The notes under the pieces are model-generated. The model was not told the origin of the DNA, did no database searches, and was given only the letters and a program-made list of their open reading frames with translations. Made by a program: the position numbers and the translations under genes. This document shows positions 8,376-16,117 of a DNA stretch of 21,705 nt, in pieces. Position 1 is the first letter of the stretch. Each line of letters begins with the position of its first letter. Origin of the DNA: Pseudomonadota bacterium (lineage in GTDB: Bacteria > Pseudomonadota > Alphaproteobacteria > UBA8366 > JADFVY01); contig JADFVY010000152.1 of assembly GCA_015222795.1 (NCBI GenBank), positions 1 to 21,705 on the forward strand. The letters are read 5' to 3'.

Positions 8376-9650
8376 ATGGCGGGGCTGGACAAACACTGCG
8401 GCGATAATATCACCAAATCGCCCCTTGAAACCGACAGCGACACGGTGGCCCGCGCCATCCCGCCAGGGTCCCTGTTCCTGTTTAGCGTCATGGCGGGAAT
8501 CATCGGCGCCTTCGCAAGAATAGGATCACTGCACTTGAACTACCGCGGGCAGCGGGAAGTCGAGTTTGGCGACGGAACGGGGCCGCTTTTTCGCGTGCGG
8601 CTGAATACGCTGCGTACGATTTTCCGTATTGTCAGGAACCCGGATCTGGGCTGCGGCGAATCTTATATGGACGAAGGCTGGGTCCTGGAACAGGGCGACC
8701 TGAGCGGTTTCCTGAAAATGATGTGCCGCAACGAGGATGCCGCGAGCGAGTCGATACCGGGTAAGGTTCTGCGGGCCGTCAGCGAATTCATATTCAAGGG
8801 CCGGCGCAACAATCCGCGCAAAAGCCGCCGGAACGTGGCCCACCATTACGACATCGGCAACGATCTTTACGAGAGCTTCCTGGATGAAGGCATGAATTAC
8901 TCATGCGCCTTCTTCAAGGAACCCGACCAGTCCCTGCGTGACGCCCAGATCAACAAACTGCGCACCACGATCGACCGGCTGGCGATCCCGGACGGCGCGC
9001 GCGTGCTCGACATCGGGTCGGGCTGGGGCGAACTGACCCGCATGATCGCATCCGAGACCGGCGCCGCCCACATCACCGGCGTCACCCTTGCCGAAACCCA
9101 GCGCGACCTCGCGCGTGAGCGCGCGGCGGCCATGACCGGCAATCGCCCTGAATACCAACTGGTCGACTACCGCGTTCATGCGGCCGACAATCCGAACACC
9201 TATGACAGGATCGTCAGCATCGGCATGTTCGAACATGTGGGCGCCATGCATTTCGACGAATATTTCCACGCAATAAACCGCATGTTGAAGGATAACGGGC
9301 AGGCGCTGGTCCATTCCATCATGCGCCCGACGCGCAAGGAAACCAGTCCCTGGTTTCAGAAATATATATTCCCTGGCGGCTACATTCCGCCATTGGATGA
9401 CACCCTCGCCGCGGCGCGCAACGCCGGGCTGGAACTGGCGCACGAGCCTTTCATCCATGGAAATTTCCACTACGCCGAGACGCTGCGCCGCTGGCGCCGG
9501 GATTTCAACGAGGCATGGCCCGACCTGGACCGGTCTCGCTACGACCCGCTTTTCCGGCGCATGTGGAATTTCTATCTCGCGGGCTCCGAGGCGGCATTCG
9601 ACACGAACGGCCTGTTCGTGGGCCAGATCGTTCTGCGGAAAAGGCTCTAA
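8376..9650 (+). CDS. Cyclopropane-fatty-acyl-phospholipid synthase family methyltransferase
   Basis: SAM-dependent enzyme of the Cfa/CmaS family. The usual reaction adds a methylene from SAM across a cis double bond in phospholipid acyl chains at the inner face of the membrane. 424 residues. The N-terminal domain (about 40-125) includes NPDLGCGESYMDEGW. The catalytic domain has VAHHYDIGNDLY (154-165), MNYSCAFF (173-180, the Cys equivalent to the bicarbonate-site Cys of E. coli Cfa), SAM motif I VLDIGSGWGE (210-219), GVTLAETQ, SIGMFEHVG (281-289) and WFQKYIFPGGYIPPL. The first ~38 residues are not part of the usual fold, and the ATG at 8490 (MAGIIGAFARIG) is an alternative start; neither has a good ribosome binding site. 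Related family members make other products (for example methyl-branched lipids), so the exact product is open. Its stop overlaps the convergent aminotransferase stop by 4 bases. Confidence 0.88.
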   Translation: MAGLDKHCGDNITKSPLETDSDTVARAIPPGSLFLFSVMAGIIGAFARIGSLHLNYRGQREVEFGDGTGPLFRVRLNTLRTIFRIVRNPDLGCGESYMDEGWVLEQGDLSGFLKMMCRNEDAASESIPGKVLRAVSEFIFKGRRNNPRKSRRNVAHHYDIGNDLYESFLDEGMNYSCAFFKEPDQSLRDAQINKLRTTIDRLAIPDGARVLDIGSGWGELTRMIASETGAAHITGVTLAETQRDLARERAAAMTGNRPEYQLVDYRVHAADNPNTYDRIVSIGMFEHVGAMHFDEYFHAINRMLKDNGQALVHSIMRPTRKETSPWFQKYIFPGGYIPPLDDTLAAARNAGLELAHEPFIHGNFHYAETLRRWRRDFNEAWPDLDRSRYDPLFRRMWNFYLAGSEAAFDTNGLFVGQIVLRKRL

Positions 9651-10813
9651 CCTCCTCGTTCCTCATGCCAGCGCCGCAGAGCCTCCGCCGCGGCCGCGAT
9701 CTCCTGAGTGCTTTCGGCAAAGGAAAAGCGCACGAAACGGTTGCCGCGCCAGGGATCGAAATCGACGCCGGGCGTTATCGCAACGCCGGCCTCGCTCAGG
9801 ATGCGGCGGCAGAAATCTTCGCTGTCGTCCGTCAGATGGCCAACATCGGCATAAATGTAAAAGGCCCCGTCGGCCGGCGCGAGGTCGGTAAACCCGGCCT
9901 TCGGCAGTTCCGCCAGCAGCAGTTCGCGGTTCACCGCATAGCGCGCCACATTGGCCTCCATCTCGTCGCGGCAATCGAAGGCGGCGACGGCGGCGACCTG
10001 CGAAAGGGTCGGGGGCGAGATGAACAGGTTCTGCGCCAGCGATTCCACCGGCCGCATCAGGTCCTCTGGCACGATCATCCAGCCCAGCCGCCAGCCTGTC
10101 ATCGCAAAATATTTCGAAAAACTGTTGATGACGATGGCCTCGCCGGTGAACTCGGCCACGGTGTCGGCGCGGTGATGGAAGGTGATGCCGTGATAGATCT
10201 CGTCGGAAATCAGCCGGATATCGTGCGCGCGGCAATAATCCACCAGCGCCTGTAATTCCGCGCGGCCCAACATCGTTCCGGTCGGGTTGGACGGGCTGGC
10301 GATAATCAGGCCGTGGATCGGGCCGTCGGCGCGCGCCTTGTCGAGAAGCTCCGGGGTTGGCTGGAACCGATCGGCGACGGTGGTCATCAGCGATACCGGC
10401 TCCACCCCCAGGGCCGACAGAATATTGCGATAACAGGGATAACCCGGCGCCGCCAGCGCTACCCGGTCGCCCTGGTCGAAGGCCGACAGAAAGGACAGCA
10501 GAAACCCGCCCGAAGACCCGGTGGTGACGACAATCCGCTCTACCGGCACATCGACCCCGTAATAGTCGCGGTAATGACCGGCGATGGCGGCGCGCAATTC
10601 CGGAATGCCCAGCGCCACCGTATAACCGATACGGTGCCCATCCAGCGCCGCGCGGGCGGCATCGATTACGCCCCGTGGCGCACCCGTGCCCGGCTGGCCG
10701 ACCTCCATATGCAACACGCCCGCGCCGGACGCCGCGCGCTCGGCGGCCGCGCGCATCACCTCCATCACGATGAAGGGGGGAATTTCACCCCGTTTCGCGA
10801 CCTTGGGTGCCAT
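9647..10813 (-). CDS. Pyridoxal-phosphate aminotransferase, class I/II
   Basis: Fold-type I aminotransferase of the aspartate aminotransferase superfamily; cytosolic (no signal). 388 residues from the ATG at 10813. That start is chosen because it gives MAPKVAKRGEIPPF, the normal N-terminus, with GGAG at 10819-10816 and only 7 bases after the upstream stop; the open frame extends upstream but overlaps the upstream gene. Conserved points: TTGSSGGFLL (97-106, phosphate region), SPSNPTG (173-179, Asn176), SDEIYHG (203-209, Asp204 and Tyr207), the Schiff-base lysine Lys234 in NSFSKYFAMTGWRLGW, and the carboxylate-binding Arg near 363 (NRFVRFSF). The substrate cannot be told from sequence. It is translationally close-coupled behind the gamma-glutamyltransferase-like gene and so is probably in an operon with it. 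Confidence 0.92.
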   Translation of the reverse strand: MAPKVAKRGEIPPFIVMEVMRAAAERAASGAGVLHMEVGQPGTGAPRGVIDAARAALDGHRIGYTVALGIPELRAAIAGHYRDYYGVDVPVERIVVTTGSSGGFLLSFLSAFDQGDRVALAAPGYPCYRNILSALGVEPVSLMTTVADRFQPTPELLDKARADGPIHGLIIASPSNPTGTMLGRAELQALVDYCRAHDIRLISDEIYHGITFHHRADTVAEFTGEAIVINSFSKYFAMTGWRLGWMIVPEDLMRPVESLAQNLFISPPTLSQVAAVAAFDCRDEMEANVARYAVNRELLLAELPKAGFTDLAPADGAFYIYADVGHLTDDSEDFCRRILSEAGVAITPGVDFDPWRGNRFVRFSFAESTQEIAAAAEALRRWHEERGG

Positions 10814-10820
10814 TTCTCCA

Positions 10821-12470
10821 CTAATCCGGGAAGGCCGCGAGTCCAAAACCACGCGGATCGCTGACCGCCCAGCACAGGCTCTTTTCCGGGTCCACCGGAT
10901 ATCCAGGCGGACAATGGATCGCGTTGACGCGGCCAAGCGATTTTACCGTCGAGACCGAGTGGCCACGACCGGTGAGCGCCGCCACCGCCTCGTCGCCGGC
11001 GGCCGATTCGATATAGACGGTATCGCCGCCGCCATGATGCACGCGGGGCCGCCCGACCTGCTTATCCAGGCGATTTTGCCCAATCACGGCCGCCGCGGCG
11101 ACATTAATCATTGCCGTTGCCGCCTGGGCACCCTCGCCACCGGCGGCGAGGAACTTCATCGACCGCACCTGCGGATTAAAAATCATGATGCCACCCAGCG
11201 ACAATGGATTGCGATCCCTGGGTTCGGGCGACGGCGCCACAAGGATTCCCGTGCCTGGCGCGGCCCAGCCGGTGCCGAAGGGCTGGTAGGCGGTGAAGCT
11301 ACATGCCACCGCACCGCCCAGATAATCCATCGCCACCACGCCGGTGCTGGCCGGCGCCGCCGACTGGCGCGGTGCTCCATTGTCCGCGTTCCCCGCCCCG
11401 CCGGATGCAGACGGGCTGTAATTCGCCATATTGGCGGCGGCCGCCTTCTTGGACAGCAGATCGGCCGGCTGAATATTCGTGCCATCGTCTGCCAGCCAGC
11501 GCGCGCGTCCGGCAAACGCCAGGCGCGCCGACTCGGCCAGCAAATGAAGCTTCTCCCCCTTATCGGCCCTGGCATAGCGTTTGCCGTCTGCCAGCATCTG
11601 CCACATCTGGCCCGCCACCAGACCACCACCCGCCGGCGGCGGCGTGACATAGATCCGGTCGTTACCGTATTGTACACCGGTAACTGTCTGCCAATTCGGG
11701 CTGAAATTCTGTAGATCCTGGCGCGCCAGAGATCCGCCGGCTTCCCCGAATGCCTTAACCAGCCGTTCCGCCAACTGCCCCTTGTACATGGTGCCCGCGC
11801 CATTCAGGCGCAGTTCGGCCAGAACATCGGCCAGGTCGCTTTGCGGCAAGGACTGGCCTTCAACCGGCAAGCTGCCGCGCGACGCAAAAATCCCCTTGGC
11901 CTCGGACTGCGCCAGCAGCGCGTTGCCACCGGCGGCGTAGGCTGCGGCGGAGGCCCGGGTCAACGGCTCGCCAAATCGCGCGATTTGCTCGGCCGGCGCC
12001 AGCAGCGTGCGCCAGTCGAGATAACCGTACCGGGCATGAAGCGCCGCCATGCCACGCACGTTAGCCGGCACCGCCGTGGCCCTGTAGGCGTCGGTCGCCG
12101 ACGATTTGGGGGCGACAAAATCAAGCGCAAACACCTCTCCCCTGTCCCAGTCGGCAACCAGGCACACTCCACCGCCGCCGAGGCTGGCCGCCGAGGGATA
12201 GGTCACCGCCAGGGTGAAATAGGCCGCCACCGCCGCATCCGCCGCCGACCCGCCCTTGGCCAGCATTTCCATGGCCGCGCGCGCCGCCAACGGCTCGTCC
12301 GCGACGACCGCCCCCTTGAAAACACCACCCGGAAGTACCTGATCTATTTCACTGGATGCACATCCGGCTAGCAGAAGCGTCACGGCGGCAAACGCGGCTG
12401 CGCGATTGCGCAAACGCGTGGAGCGGGTTAGTCTGCTGTTGTAACGGAGAACTGAATCTTTGAAACCCAT
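10821..12470 (-). CDS. Divergent gamma-glutamyltransferase-like lipoprotein
   Basis: Member of the gamma-glutamyltransferase/cephalosporin acylase Ntn-hydrolase superfamily, predicted as a lipoprotein: AAAFAAVTLLLAGCASS with lipobox Cys37, counting from the ATG at 12470. 549 residues, normal length. The N-terminal fold is clear (VVADEPLAARAAMEMLAKGGSAADAAVAA, then PSAASLGGGG). The self-cleavage/nucleophile region is STGVVAMDYLGGAVACSFTAY with Ser375/Thr376 as candidates, and GTGWAAPGTGILV follows. Two substrate-site features of classical enzymes are missing (see findings), so the reaction is uncertain. The N-terminus is ambiguous: the ATG at 12470 overlaps the divergent protease start by 11 bases, while a TTG at 12413 would give a shorter, more typical lipoprotein signal (MRNRAAAFAAV). 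First gene of an operon with the aminotransferase, 7 bases upstream of it. Confidence 0.8.
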   Translation of the reverse strand: MGFKDSVLRYNSRLTRSTRLRNRAAAFAAVTLLLAGCASSEIDQVLPGGVFKGAVVADEPLAARAAMEMLAKGGSAADAAVAAYFTLAVTYPSAASLGGGGVCLVADWDRGEVFALDFVAPKSSATDAYRATAVPANVRGMAALHARYGYLDWRTLLAPAEQIARFGEPLTRASAAAYAAGGNALLAQSEAKGIFASRGSLPVEGQSLPQSDLADVLAELRLNGAGTMYKGQLAERLVKAFGEAGGSLARQDLQNFSPNWQTVTGVQYGNDRIYVTPPPAGGGLVAGQMWQMLADGKRYARADKGEKLHLLAESARLAFAGRARWLADDGTNIQPADLLSKKAAAANMANYSPSASGGAGNADNGAPRQSAAPASTGVVAMDYLGGAVACSFTAYQPFGTGWAAPGTGILVAPSPEPRDRNPLSLGGIMIFNPQVRSMKFLAAGGEGAQAATAMINVAAAAVIGQNRLDKQVGRPRVHHGGGDTVYIESAAGDEAVAALTGRGHSVSTVKSLGRVNAIHCPPGYPVDPEKSLCWAVSDPRGFGLAAFPD

Positions 12471-13824
12471 ACGCCTGATCGCTTCCTCATTTGTTGCCGT
12501 GGCCCTGGCGTTGTTCGCCGCGCCCGCTGCTTCGATTGCCCAAGGTTCCGGAAAACCACCGCTGATTCGCGATGCGGAAATAGAAAATACCATTCGAATC
12601 TACGCGGGGCCAGTATTAGAAGCGGCAAAGCTGGATCCACGCGCGCTTTCGGTTCATCTTGTCCTCGATGATCGGCTGAACGCCTTCGTCGCCGGGGGCG
12701 AACGTATATTCATCAATACGGGCCTGTTGCGCAATGCCGAGGATGCAAATGGCATTATTGGCGTGCTGGCGCATGAGACCGGCCACATCGAAGGCGGGCA
12801 TCTGTCCAAGCTGCAGGAAAACATGCGCAACGCCAGCGCACAGTCGGTTATCGCGCTGGTGCTGGGCGCCGTTGCAGCCGGGGTAAGCGGTAACCCGGAA
12901 GCCCTGATCGCCGGCGCGACGATGGGCCAATCAATCGCCACCGGATCGTTCCTGCATTACAACCGGGCCATGGAAAGCCAGGCCGACCAGGCGGCGCTGC
13001 GCTATCTGGAAAAAACCGGGCAATCGGCGCGAGGGTTGATGGATATACTTGGCAAGCTACAGAACCAGGAACTGTTGGATGCCGGGCGCCGGGATCCATA
13101 TCTTCGCACCCATCCGCTGAGCCAGGAGAGACTGGCGACCGTACGTACTCATGTAGATAAGTCCATCTATTCAAACGTGGAATCCACGAATCTGCTGGAT
13201 TATTTGCAGCGCCGCATGCGCGGCAAGCTTAACGGCTACATCGATCCGCCGGGACAAACCCTGGCCCGCTACAAGGCCGACGATACCGGTATCGAGGCGC
13301 GCTACGCGCGTGTCCATGCGCTGGAAAAACTGAACCGGACGGACGAGGCAGTGGCAATCATGGATATCCTCATAGCCGAAAAGCCAAACGATCCTTTTTT
13401 CCAGGAAACCAAGGGCTATGTTCTTTGGAAGGCGGGGCGTATCCGCGAATCGCTCGGCTCTTACCGGCGTTCGGTGGAGCTTTCGAAAGGACTGCCGTTA
13501 CTACGATTGAATCTGGCGCAGGCCCTGCTCGAACTGGAAGACCCGAACGCCGCCCGCGAGGCCGTCGAGCAGCTTGTCCTGACAACCCAGATCGAAAAGC
13601 AGATGCCCCGGGCATGGCGACTACTGGCAACGGGTTATGGCCGGATGGACGATTTCGGGCCCGCAGCCTACGCGCTGGCCGAGGAGGCGTTGCTGCGGCG
13701 CGACCGCGAAGGCGTCAAGCGTAATGTGGACAAGGCGCTGGACCTGCTGCCACCGGGGTCGCCAATGCATTCGCGCGCCATGGATATCCAGTTTCTGATG
13801 GCCGGAATGGGCAGGCCCGGTTGA
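12460..13824 (+). CDS. Exported M48 metalloprotease with TPR domain (BepA-like)
   Basis: Periplasmic zinc protease/chaperone of the BepA (YfgC) type, which in E. coli helps assemble or degrade outer-membrane proteins such as LptD. 454 residues. Signal peptide 1-28 (MKPIRLIASSFVAVALALFA, cut after AQ). Zinc site HETGH (105-109) with the third ligand Glu172 in ESQAD. THPLSQER (217-224) is typical of the subgroup. TPR-like helices run from about 275 to 435. The start is a TTG at 12460 with GGAG at 12446-12449; no ATG fits, and the TTG makes a complete signal peptide. Divergent from, and slightly overlapping, the gamma-glutamyltransferase-like gene. The DsbA-fold gene follows after 132 bases, which suits a shared role in envelope protein quality control. 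Confidence 0.92.
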   Translation: MKPIRLIASSFVAVALALFAAPAASIAQGSGKPPLIRDAEIENTIRIYAGPVLEAAKLDPRALSVHLVLDDRLNAFVAGGERIFINTGLLRNAEDANGIIGVLAHETGHIEGGHLSKLQENMRNASAQSVIALVLGAVAAGVSGNPEALIAGATMGQSIATGSFLHYNRAMESQADQAALRYLEKTGQSARGLMDILGKLQNQELLDAGRRDPYLRTHPLSQERLATVRTHVDKSIYSNVESTNLLDYLQRRMRGKLNGYIDPPGQTLARYKADDTGIEARYARVHALEKLNRTDEAVAIMDILIAEKPNDPFFQETKGYVLWKAGRIRESLGSYRRSVELSKGLPLLRLNLAQALLELEDPNAAREAVEQLVLTTQIEKQMPRAWRLLATGYGRMDDFGPAAYALAEEALLRRDREGVKRNVDKALDLLPPGSPMHSRAMDIQFLMAGMGRPG

Positions 13825-13956
13825 ACGGTCGCCCGGCACGTAAACTTGTTGTGACACCCGATAAAATTAAGCGGTTCTCAACTCGCACCAGCGCATAATA
13901 TCTGTTAGTTTGCGCGGCTTCGGGGTCGGCGAGGAATTTTTTATGAGGAATATTCG

Positions 13957-14814
13957 ATGAAGTGTTTTTTGAGTCACGTTTTGCGAATCGCGGCGATGGG
14001 CTTGGCGCTGATGCTGGCGGGCCTGCCCGCCTCGGCGCAGGAATTCAGCGACGCCCAAAAAGCCGAGGTCGGGAAGATCATCGGTGAATATCTGAAGGAA
14101 AACCCGGAATTCATCCGCGAATATCTTCTGGAAAACCCGGAAATCCTACTCGAAGTGTCCGACAAGCTGCGCGCCCTGCAGATTCAGCAGGAGCGCGAAA
14201 GCGCCGCGCTGGCGATGACCACGCTCAAGGAAAAACTGGAACGCCACCCGATGACGCCGGTGACCGGCAATCCGGAAGGCGACGTCACGCTGATCGAGTT
14301 TTTCGATTACAACTGCACCTTCTGCAAGCGTGTTCTTTCCACCATGAAGGAGATCGAGGAAGAAGACTCGAACTTGCGCGTGGTCTGGAAGGAATATCCA
14401 ATTCTGACCAGCCGCGCGCCGACCTCCCTGACCGGCGCCAAGGTCGCGATGGCGGCAAACCTGCAGGGTAAATATATCGAAGCCCACGATGCGCTTATGA
14501 GCGTGCGCGGCTCGCTGACATCCGATGCGCAGATATTGCAGATCGCCGAGGATATCGGCCTGGACATGGCCAGGCTGAAAAAGGACATGGAGTCACACGT
14601 TGTAAAGGCATACATCTCGGAAACGGTAAAGCTGGGCGAGGCGCTGAAGTTCCAGGGCACGCCTACCTTCGTGGTAAACGGCGCGGTGATCGGCGGCGCG
14701 GTGCCCAAGGAAGTCCTTGTGGCCGTAATAGCAGCCGCACGCGCCGGCGCGCTACCGCCCGGCGAGTTGACCGAACAGGACATGGGGCTGATCGTCCAGA
14801 AATTCGGGTCGTAA
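13957..14814 (+). CDS. DsbA-fold thiol oxidoreductase, ScsC/Com1-like
   Basis: Exported thioredoxin-like protein that makes, breaks or shuffles disulfides in periplasmic proteins. 285 residues. Signal peptide 1-28 (ends LPASAQ). The N-terminal helical segment (about 30-75, with the duplicated NPEFIREYLLENPEILLEV pattern) matches the N-terminal region of ScsC/Com1 proteins, which drives oligomerisation in ScsC. The DsbA fold follows: active site CTFC (Cys120, Cys123) after TLIEFFDYN, and the cis-proline loop GTPTF (Pro236). An oligomeric ScsC-type protein can act as an isomerase rather than a pure oxidase; which applies here is not visible. No DsbB or DsbD partner lies in the window. GAGGAA about 7 bases upstream supports the ATG at 13957. 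Confidence 0.92.
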   Translation: MKCFLSHVLRIAAMGLALMLAGLPASAQEFSDAQKAEVGKIIGEYLKENPEFIREYLLENPEILLEVSDKLRALQIQQERESAALAMTTLKEKLERHPMTPVTGNPEGDVTLIEFFDYNCTFCKRVLSTMKEIEEEDSNLRVVWKEYPILTSRAPTSLTGAKVAMAANLQGKYIEAHDALMSVRGSLTSDAQILQIAEDIGLDMARLKKDMESHVVKAYISETVKLGEALKFQGTPTFVVNGAVIGGAVPKEVLVAVIAAARAGALPPGELTEQDMGLIVQKFGS

Positions 14815-14914
14815 TCAAAGCGGGCCATGATTGGCCGTACTCACGATCGATTGCGTGAATTGGTTCTATCTATATGGAATCGAGCGGATCGTTTGGAATT
14901 ACATGGTCCAGCCT

Positions 14915-15054
14915 CGAGCGACCTCGCCCTTCGAGACGGCGCTACGCTCCTCCTCGGGATGAGGGCGTAAATGTAGGTATTTCATGAAAAATGAGGTATT
15001 AGAGCCTCATCCTGAGGAGGGCCGAAGGCCCGTCTCGAAGGACGAGGTCGCTCG
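14915..15054. repeat. Inverted pair of alphaproteobacterial palindromic repeat elements
   Basis: This lies in a 318-base gap (14815-15132) between two convergent genes; I see no gene in it. Arm 1 (14915-14964) and arm 2 (15005-15054, inverted) align over 50 bases with about seven differences, and both contain CGAGCGACCTCG and CCTTCGAGACGG. The 40-base spacer is AT-rich. Each arm is itself partly palindromic; arm 2 contains GGGCC-GAA-GGCCC at 15019-15031. The core (CTCATCCTGAGGAG ... CGTCTCGAAGGACGAGG) is a type I recall as dispersed in many alphaproteobacterial genomes. As transcript it would form a very long hairpin and could end both flanking genes. Confidence 0.8.
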
Positions 15055-15092
15055 GCGGGTAGAACTGTAGCATATCGATATCGGGGACGGCA

Positions 15093-15108
15093 CCGCGGAA
15101 GGCCGCGG
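15093..15108. repeat. Short GC hairpin downstream of the PhyH gene
   Basis: CCGCGG-AAGG-CCGCGG forms a perfect 6-bp stem, 25 bases after the PhyH stop on the minus strand. There is no T-run, so it is at best a weak or factor-dependent transcription end. Confidence 0.4.
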
Positions 15109-15132
15109 ACGAGCGGTAAAAGCCGATCAATC

Positions 15133-15984
15133 TCATTCCGCCGCGCCCTCTTCTTCCAATTGCGGTGGCCAGATCACCGGAAACCACTCTCCCTCCATGC
15201 GGTCGCCCGGTTTCAAATCGACGCCCATCTCGGGGAAGGGCGGCGAGGATTTGCCCGGCCGCTCGCAGAAACGCACATCGTCGCCCAGCCAGCGGTGCGC
15301 GAAACCGCGCCGCCGGCCCGGGCCGGGATTGGGCGGCGCGCTGTGCAGGGTCTTGTAATTGAAGGCCACCGCGTCGCCCGGCTCCAGCGACCAGGAAAGG
15401 ATATCGTAATCCCCCGGATTGCCCTCGATATCGGGCACGGGCTCGTAACCGGCCCCCTTGTAGTCATAGTTCTCGCCATCCTTGAACATGCGCGGATAAA
15501 ACAGTTTTCCCCAGCGATGGGAGCCGGCGACGAATTTCGGGCAGACCTGTTCGGGAACCGGGTCCATCGGCGTCCAGAAACTGACCGTATCGTCGCCATC
15601 GACGCAATAATAGGGAAGGTCGTGGTGCCAGGGCGTGGGTTCCGCGGTGCCCGGTTCCTTTACCAGAACATGCTCGTGAAAGAACTGGGCGCGTTCCGAC
15701 CCCATCAGCCGCGCCGCCATTTCGGCGGCCGGCGAGCGGGTGACAAAATAGCGATATTGCGGGATCCTCCGCCAATTACAGTAATCGCCAAAAAAGCGCC
15801 CCGGCGAATCCTCGCCGGTATAGTGAATCGCCATCGGGCCGGGCAGCCGCAAGTTCCGCTCGATCCCCTGGGCCAACCTGTCGAGCCAGTCCTGGGTGAA
15901 TATCTGGCGCAGCACGACCACCCCGTCGCGCTGGAATCGTTCGACATCGTCATCTGAAATCAGGGTTTGCGCATCTCGTGACAT
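15133..15984 (-). CDS. Phytanoyl-CoA dioxygenase (PhyH) family protein
   Basis: Fe(II)/2-oxoglutarate-dependent oxygenase. The fold couples 2-oxoglutarate decarboxylation to hydroxylation of an organic substrate; the substrate is unknown here. 283 residues, cytosolic. Iron triad: His120-His121-Asp122 (PWHHDLPYY, the HxD motif) and the distal His214 (KTLHSAPPN). RRRGFAHRW (224-232) supplies the Arg that binds 2-oxoglutarate. SFWTPMDPVPE and CPKFVAGSHRWGK are typical of the family core strands. A purine-rich ribosome binding region (GGGAGGGCCGGA) precedes the ATG at 15984. It is divergent from the small unknown gene at 16118 and convergent with the DsbA-fold gene across the repeat element; no neighbour indicates a pathway. 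Confidence 0.88.
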   Translation of the reverse strand: MSRDAQTLISDDDVERFQRDGVVVLRQIFTQDWLDRLAQGIERNLRLPGPMAIHYTGEDSPGRFFGDYCNWRRIPQYRYFVTRSPAAEMAARLMGSERAQFFHEHVLVKEPGTAEPTPWHHDLPYYCVDGDDTVSFWTPMDPVPEQVCPKFVAGSHRWGKLFYPRMFKDGENYDYKGAGYEPVPDIEGNPGDYDILSWSLEPGDAVAFNYKTLHSAPPNPGPGRRRGFAHRWLGDDVRFCERPGKSSPPFPEMGVDLKPGDRMEGEWFPVIWPPQLEEEGAAE

Positions 15985-16008
15985 TTTCCGGCCCTCCCTT
16001 GATGTTTT

Positions 16009-16036
16009 CCGACATACGCGTTCCCGACATCGGGAA
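16009..16036. promoter_or_regulatory. Possible operator between PhyH gene and the 115-residue gene
   Basis: A perfect inverted repeat TTCCCG-ACAT-CGGGAA (16021-16036) lies in the 133-base divergent gap. CCGACAT also occurs twice, at 16009-16015 and 16024-16030, 15 bases apart. Position and symmetry fit a regulator site; the protein is not known. Confidence 0.35.
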
Positions 16037-16117
16037 AAATCCTACCCGCTCGCGCGACGCTTGACCAGAGCAATGGCTTCGCGTTTATCTGCCTGCAGCC
16101 AACCAATGAGGACGACC

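Noticed and set aside
13943..13960. Five-codon frame MRNIR whose stop overlaps the ATG of the DsbA-fold gene (ATGA)
   Set aside because: Could be a coupling leader, but the gene has its own GAGGAA at good distance and such short frames occur by chance.
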